Shown piece by piece: positions 59,943 to 64,000 of a DNA stretch of 64,000 bases. The stretch's first letter is position 1. Each line of letters begins with the position of its first letter. Where the stretch lies: NCBI RefSeq assembly GCF_023703795.1, contig NZ_CP098518.1:124001-188000 (forward strand), in the 5' to 3' direction. Under the pieces are notes generated by a model that was not told the DNA's origin, made no database searches, and saw only the letters and a program-made list of their open reading frames with translations. This DNA is from Haloplanus sp. HW8-1. GTDB lineage: Archaea; Halobacteriota; Halobacteria; Halobacteriales; Haloferacaceae. Position numbers and translations under genes: made by a program.

Positions 59943-61421
59943 CTACGTCGCCGACTCGTACGCGGCAGCGACGTCGACGACCGTCGCGTCGTCGTACCAC
60001 GAGCCGACGAACTGCAGGCCGACCGGCAGGTCGTCGACGTCCGCACACGGGACGCTGATGCTCGGATGGCCGGTGAGGTTGGTCGGATGCGTATCCCAGT
60101 TGACCGGCGGCGTCGTTCCGCGGTCGAATCCGCCGATTTCGAGCGCGGTCGTCGGCGTCGTGGGCGTGACGAGGACGTCCACCGCCCCGAGGGCGGCGTC
60201 GAACTCCCGTTTGAGCGCGGCCCGGAGGTTCCGGCCACGAACGTAGTGGTATCCGTCGTGGGTCCGGTTGACGTGTCCGCCGAGCACGAGCATCTCCTTG
60301 ACGTTGGCGCCGAGGTCACGGCTGGCCGACCCCCGAATGCCGGCGACGCCCGCCACGACGCTCGGATCGACGGGGCCGGTCCGCCAGAGGCCGGACATGT
60401 TCGTCGCGTACGCCGCGGCGAACTCCGCCGGGGCGATGCCCCACCACGCCTCGCGGGAGTACTCCAGCGTCGGCACGTCGACGCTCCGTATCTCGGCCCC
60501 CGCAGCCGCCAGCGCGGCGATGGCGTCCCGGACGGCCCGCTCGACTTCGTCGGTGACGTACGTCTCGAAGAACCGCTCCTCGACGCCGACGACGAGTTCG
60601 GAGAGGTCGGTTCCGGGATCGTCGCCGAACGGGCCGTCGACGCTCGGGTGGGCGTCGGTGATGACGTCGAGCCCCCGGGCGGCAGTCTCGACGTCCCGCG
60701 CGAGCGGGCCGACGTGGTCCATGGAGTACGACATCTCCGCGACGCCGACGAGCGACGCGAGTCCGTAGGTCGGCTTGATGCCGACGATCCCACAGTAGCT
60801 CGCCGGAATCCGAACGCTCCCCCCCGTGTCCGAGCCGAGTGCGAGGTCGACCTCGCCGGCGGCGACGGCGGCCGCGCTCCCGCTGGAGGAACCGCCCGCC
60901 ACGTGGTCGGTGTCCACCGGATTCGCCGTCGGTCCGAACGCGCTCGTCTCCGAGGTGGGGCCGAACGCGAACTCGTCCATGTTCGTCTTGCCGACGACCG
61001 TCGCCCCCGCGTCGAGCAGGGCGTGCACCACGGCCGCGTGGTCGCCCGGAACGAACCCCTCGAGCGCGCGCGATCCACAGGTCATCTCCACCCCGCGAAC
61101 GCACATGTTGTCCTTCACCGCGACGTCGAGGTCGTCGAGCGGTCCCGCCGCGTCGGGTCGTTCCAGTCGGAACCGCGTGATCCACTCGTTGTAGGGGTTC
61201 TCGTCGGCCTCGGGACGCCACGGGGTCGTCTCGAACACCTCGCCGTCGGCCCCGTCACTCGCAACCCCCCCGCCCGGGGAGTTCTCGAGCGACGCGTAGA
61301 TGTCCGAGAGGGCGTCGATGCGGTCGACGGCGGCGAGCGCCTCCTCGGGCGTACAGCTGAGATCGAGTGACGCCGCGAGTTCCGTGACTTCCTGTTCCGA
61401 AACCGAACTGAATCGACTCAT
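59943..61421 (-). CDS. Amidase (amidase-signature family)
   Basis: A 492-residue amidase. The catalytic lysine lies in DVAVKDNMCVRG. The serine-rich signature is GGSSSGSAAAV followed by GSDTGGSVRIPASYCG, giving the Ser-cisSer-Lys triad. GKTNMDEFAFG is also typical. It hydrolyses a carboxamide to acid and ammonia, like AtzE or GatA relatives. GTG 61436 is in frame, but ATG 61421 fits the weak AT-rich box near 61449. It lies 78 bp downstream of the broken IclR gene in the same direction. Confidence 0.92.
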   Translation of the reverse strand: MSRFSSVSEQEVTELAASLDLSCTPEEALAAVDRIDALSDIYASLENSPGGGVASDGADGEVFETTPWRPEADENPYNEWITRFRLERPDAAGPLDDLDVAVKDNMCVRGVEMTCGSRALEGFVPGDHAAVVHALLDAGATVVGKTNMDEFAFGPTSETSAFGPTANPVDTDHVAGGSSSGSAAAVAAGEVDLALGSDTGGSVRIPASYCGIVGIKPTYGLASLVGVAEMSYSMDHVGPLARDVETAARGLDVITDAHPSVDGPFGDDPGTDLSELVVGVEERFFETYVTDEVERAVRDAIAALAAAGAEIRSVDVPTLEYSREAWWGIAPAEFAAAYATNMSGLWRTGPVDPSVVAGVAGIRGSASRDLGANVKEMLVLGGHVNRTHDGYHYVRGRNLRAALKREFDAALGAVDVLVTPTTPTTALEIGGFDRGTTPPVNWDTHPTNLTGHPSISVPCADVDDLPVGLQFVGSWYDDATVVDVAAAYESAT

Positions 61422-61499
61422 GACGGAGCCGTTCACCCGCCCGGCTCAACTAGCTTTCGCCCGAGAGCGTGCGGTCGCCGGTTCCGGGGACGAGCGTGG

Positions 61500-62264
61500 T
61501 CAGCGGTACGTGGCGTTCAGAGCGATCACGGTCGCGGTGTTTTCCACCTGATCGACGAGCGTGGACTCCAGGCGGTCGTCTTTCATCCGGCTCGCCGGTC
61601 CGGAGACGCTGACCGCGCCGAGGACGGTGCCCTCGTTCGTCGTGATCGGAGCCGCGACACAGCGGACGTTGGCGGCGCGTTCCTCCCCGTCGAACGCGAC
61701 GCCACGCTCCCTGACGTCCGCGAGGACGTCCTCGAGTCGATCCCGGTCGGTCACCGTTCGGGGCGTCTCCGCCGGCAGTTGCCACCGGTCGACGATTTCG
61801 TCACGCCGACTCGAGGGCAGGTGCGCGAGGATCGCCTTGCCGAGCGCGCACGTGTGGAGATACTGTTCGCTCCCGACCGACGTGTCGAGATTGATCGCCT
61901 CCGCTCCCTCTTCGATGGCGACGTAGATCCCCTTCCCGTTCTCTTCGACCATCAGATTCGCCACTTCGCCGGTCTCCTCCGCGAGTTCTCGGAGCGGGCC
62001 GGTTCCGGCCTGGTAGACGTCCTTGTGCTGGAGGATTCGCTGTCCGATTTCGAAAAACTGGAGGCTCGGCTCGTACGTCCCGTCGTCGGTGACGAGGTAG
62101 CCGTGGTCGGTCAGGGTACTCAGGTGGTGGTGGACGGTCGCCTTGCTCCGACCCACCTCCTCGGCGATCTCCGTCACGCCCGCCGAGCCGAGATCGACGA
62201 CGGCCTCGGCGATCTCGATCGACGTCTCGACTTATTTGACGGAATTTCTCGATTTCTCTTCCAT
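61500..62264 (-). pseudogene. IclR-family regulator with a premature stop at codon 11
   Basis: From ATG 62264 the frame reads MEEKSRNSVK, then TAA at 62232-62234, then VETSIEIAEAVVDLGSAG and a complete IclR protein (SKATVHHHLSTL, NVRCVAAPITTNEG, AVSVSGPASRM) to 61500. The IclR at 30423 reads NAVKATETSLLILE at the same place, so the stop replaces one residue of the normal N-terminus. A GATTAAGC box 29 bp before ATG 62264 is intact. Translation could restart at GTG 62177, but helix 1 of the DNA-binding domain would be lost. Confidence 0.82.
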
Positions 62265-62932
62265 TCGTTCACTAAAACTGGTTGGAAAGGCTTAATCGTT
62301 TGGCATGCGGGAACGTGAGCACCCGTATCAGCATCCCGGCGGAGCGACGCGAACGTTCGACCGATCCGTGGCACGCTCCGTCCCGTCGGGGTGCGTCGCT
62401 TCGGGGGTGGTCGGTGGGTGGTGCTATTCGCCCCGGCGACGACCCTCGGTATCCGTCCTCGGTCCACTACATATCATTTTTAGATATAATCTTTAGTTCT
62501 GACTATTCGAGGCGACGATGTCGAGTCCCGGACCGCCGGCAGCGTCGTCGGATTCACGCCGTGTTCGACGAGAACGTGCGCAAAATCGACTAAAACGGCA
62601 TTTTGTGGCAGCCTGGGGGATCGTCCCATCGTCACGTTCGACGGGGATGTGGGCGTTCGTCACGTGCGCCGTTGGAACTCGCGGAAAAACGCCCGGAGGC
62701 GGCACGTCGCCGCCGCGGACGAGGTCGAATCGCTCGGGATTCCGTTTCCAGCGCGAAACGCTCGGCCCCGACTCTGGATATATAATTCAAATTTGAATAC
62801 ACCAAAATGATAAATTTCAGATAACGTTTGACCACGTCGAACGAGTCCCGCCGAGACGGGGCTACGAGTTCCGGTAGGATCGGCTGCACGCGACGCCCCG
62901 ACGGTCGGTCCTGAGACGCCGCCCGTCGCCGG
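62265..62932. other. Gene-free region with AT-rich patches and a 14-bp palindrome
   Basis: No supported gene. AT-rich segments occur at 62465-62510 and 62775-62825. ATTCAAATTTGAAT at 62785-62798 is a perfect palindrome next to TGGATATATAA, an arrangement like an operator at a promoter, but no gene follows it closely. Confidence 0.5.
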
Positions 62933-64000
62933 CTACCGGCGAAGAAAGTCGGCGCCGTTCGACAGGCGTCCGATCCCGGTGCCAGTGCCGGTCGCCGCGC
63001 CGCCGGTCCGGATGATGTTGAACGCCGTCACCAGGTCGGAACGGGAGATGAGGCCGACGAGTTCGCCGGCGTCGTCGACGACGGGCAGGCGGCCGACGCC
63101 CTCCTGTTGCATCGTCGAGATGGCGTCCATGGCCTCGGTCTCCGGCGTGATCGTCACCAACTCCGTGGCCATCACGTCCTCGACGCGGTAGGCGTCGCGC
63201 TCCACCTCGCGCACCTCGCGGGCGTCGTCGAGGGTGACCATTCCGACGAGACGCCCCTGACGAAGGACCGGGTAGCCCGTGTGGCGTTCACGGAACATCC
63301 GGTCGGTGAGCGTCGCCAGTGAGGTGTCGGCGGTGACGGTGTCGAGTTCGCCCGCCGGCGTCATGATGTCGCCGACGGTCACGCCCTCGAACGCCGCCCG
63401 CATCACCGTCTGCTGGGCCTCGCTCGACGCGCCGATGTAGATAAAGAAGGCGAGTGCGACCAGAAACAGGTTGGCGAAGATACCGACGATGGCGAGGACG
63501 ACGGCGAACAGTTTACCCACTTCCGCGGCGATCTGTGTCGCCTGGGCGTGCGGGCGGGTTCGGGCGAGCAGCGCCCGGAGGACGCGGCCGCCGTCCATCG
63601 GGAAGCCCGGAAGCATGTTGAAGACGGCCAGCGCGACGTTCGTCAGGGCGAGGTAGGCGAGGACGAACTGGACGGCCGGGAGGCGTCCGGGCACGACGAG
63701 GAAGCCGACGTACGACACGACACCGAGGGCGACGCTGACCAGCGGGCCGGCGACGGCGATGGTGAACTCCTGTTTCCAGTCCTCGGGCATCTCCGTGAAT
63801 CGGGCGACGCCGCCGAACAGCCAGAGGGTGATCGAGTCGATCTGGTAGCCGTAGCGCATGGCGACCAGGGAGTGGCCGAACTCGTGGAGCAGGACACAGA
63901 CGAACAGGCCGGTGGCCGCCGCCGCTCCGAGGATCCACCGCAGCGATCCCGCGGTGAGGGCGTCGGCGGGCATCGCGGCGCCGAAGACACCGTTCAGGAC
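62933..64000 (-). CDS. Site-2 protease-type membrane metalloprotease with two CBS domains, cut by right edge
   Basis: The frame is open to the last base (VLNGVFGAA before Met at 63973), so the N-terminus lies outside the window. HEFGH in VLLHEFGHSLVAMRYG is the zinc motif and NMLPGFPMDGGRVLRAL holds the third ligand (NxxPxxPxDGG). Several hydrophobic spans surround these motifs. From about residue 205 of the 346 visible after Met, two CBS domains follow (VGDIMTPAGELDTV, VEDVMATELVTITPE). The family cleaves proteins in the membrane; CBS domains probably sense adenine nucleotides. Confidence 0.93.
   Translation of the reverse strand, partial: VLNGVFGAAMPADALTAGSLRWILGAAAATGLFVCVLLHEFGHSLVAMRYGYQIDSITLWLFGGVARFTEMPEDWKQEFTIAVAGPLVSVALGVVSYVGFLVVPGRLPAVQFVLAYLALTNVALAVFNMLPGFPMDGGRVLRALLARTRPHAQATQIAAEVGKLFAVVLAIVGIFANLFLVALAFFIYIGASSEAQQTVMRAAFEGVTVGDIMTPAGELDTVTADTSLATLTDRMFRERHTGYPVLRQGRLVGMVTLDDAREVREVERDAYRVEDVMATELVTITPETEAMDAISTMQQEGVGRLPVVDDAGELVGLISRSDLVTAFNIIRTGGAATGTGTGIGRLSNGADFLRR

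Noticed and set aside
1-64000. tRNA, rRNA genes and CRISPR arrays
   Set aside because: I looked for tRNA-like cloverleaf ends, conserved rRNA segments and regularly spaced repeats and recognised none. The only repeats seen are the palindromic pair, the hyuB tail copy and IS ends.

Overview
This window looks like part of a haloarchaeal (class Halobacteria) chromosome or large replicon. The DNA is GC-rich, the proteins are strongly acidic, and many genes have a TATA-like box 25-32 bp before the ATG, as expected for leaderless haloarchaeal transcripts. A thermosome-type chaperonin, IclR-type regulators, ADP-forming acyl-CoA synthetase and IS6-family elements fit the same lineage. I recognised no rRNA, tRNA or CRISPR array. 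Most of the window is accessory carbon catabolism.

Region 1 (1-29658) is a sugar-acid / hydroxy-acid catabolic island. After a partial, divergent chaperonin come two zinc alcohol/polyol dehydrogenases, an SDR, an AldA-like aldehyde dehydrogenase, two VOC proteins, a Rossmann-SAF oxidoreductase, a CitE-like lyase and a HAD phosphatase. A RuBisCO-like protein then overlaps a DUF1537 acid-sugar kinase, the pairing used in D-apionate-type pathways. Next are a USP, an asparaginase, a 3-hydroxyisobutyrate-dehydrogenase-type enzyme and a three-gene UxaA/altronate-dehydratase system whose two large paralogues have lost complementary active-site motifs. An ADP-forming acyl-CoA synthetase, a LarA-like protein, LutAB and LutC, a 3-hydroxyacyl-CoA dehydrogenase, an HpcH/HpaI aldolase and a second aldehyde dehydrogenase complete it. 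A plausible reading is sugar acid to 2-keto-3-deoxy acid, then pyruvate plus aldehyde, then lactate/glycolate-type acid, then central metabolism, with the RuBisCO-like/kinase pair as a branched route.

Region 2 (29659-48493) holds two 2-oxoacid (acetoin-type) dehydrogenase loci. The first has E1beta and E1alpha, divergent from a tandem-duplicated protein of unknown family and an E2 fused to an OsmC domain, then two SDRs and a zinc dehydrogenase. The second is an E2-E1alpha-E1beta-E3 operon. Only one E3 is present. Each locus has an IclR regulator nearby. Three IS6-family copies (two broken, one intact) bound the second locus. A 17-bp palindrome of 5-N7-5 type occurs before the first iclR gene and before the second E2.

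Region 3 (48494-53025) is a hydantoinase / acetone-carboxylase-like operon: hyuA, a small ORF, a zinc-ribbon gamma-like subunit and hyuB. A 57-bp copy of the hyuB 3' end lies inside the small ORF.

Region 4 (53026-62932) mixes relics (amidohydrolase, HIBADH-type dehydrogenase, LivF ATPase, an IclR gene with an early stop codon) with apparently intact genes: a calycin-like protein, a D-2-hydroxyacid dehydrogenase, a cupin, an M20 amidohydrolase, a DUF2848 protein and an amidase. The right edge cuts a membrane site-2 protease with CBS domains. Two copies of an about 85-bp palindromic repeat (28065 and 59048) each supply the stop codon of the neighbouring gene.
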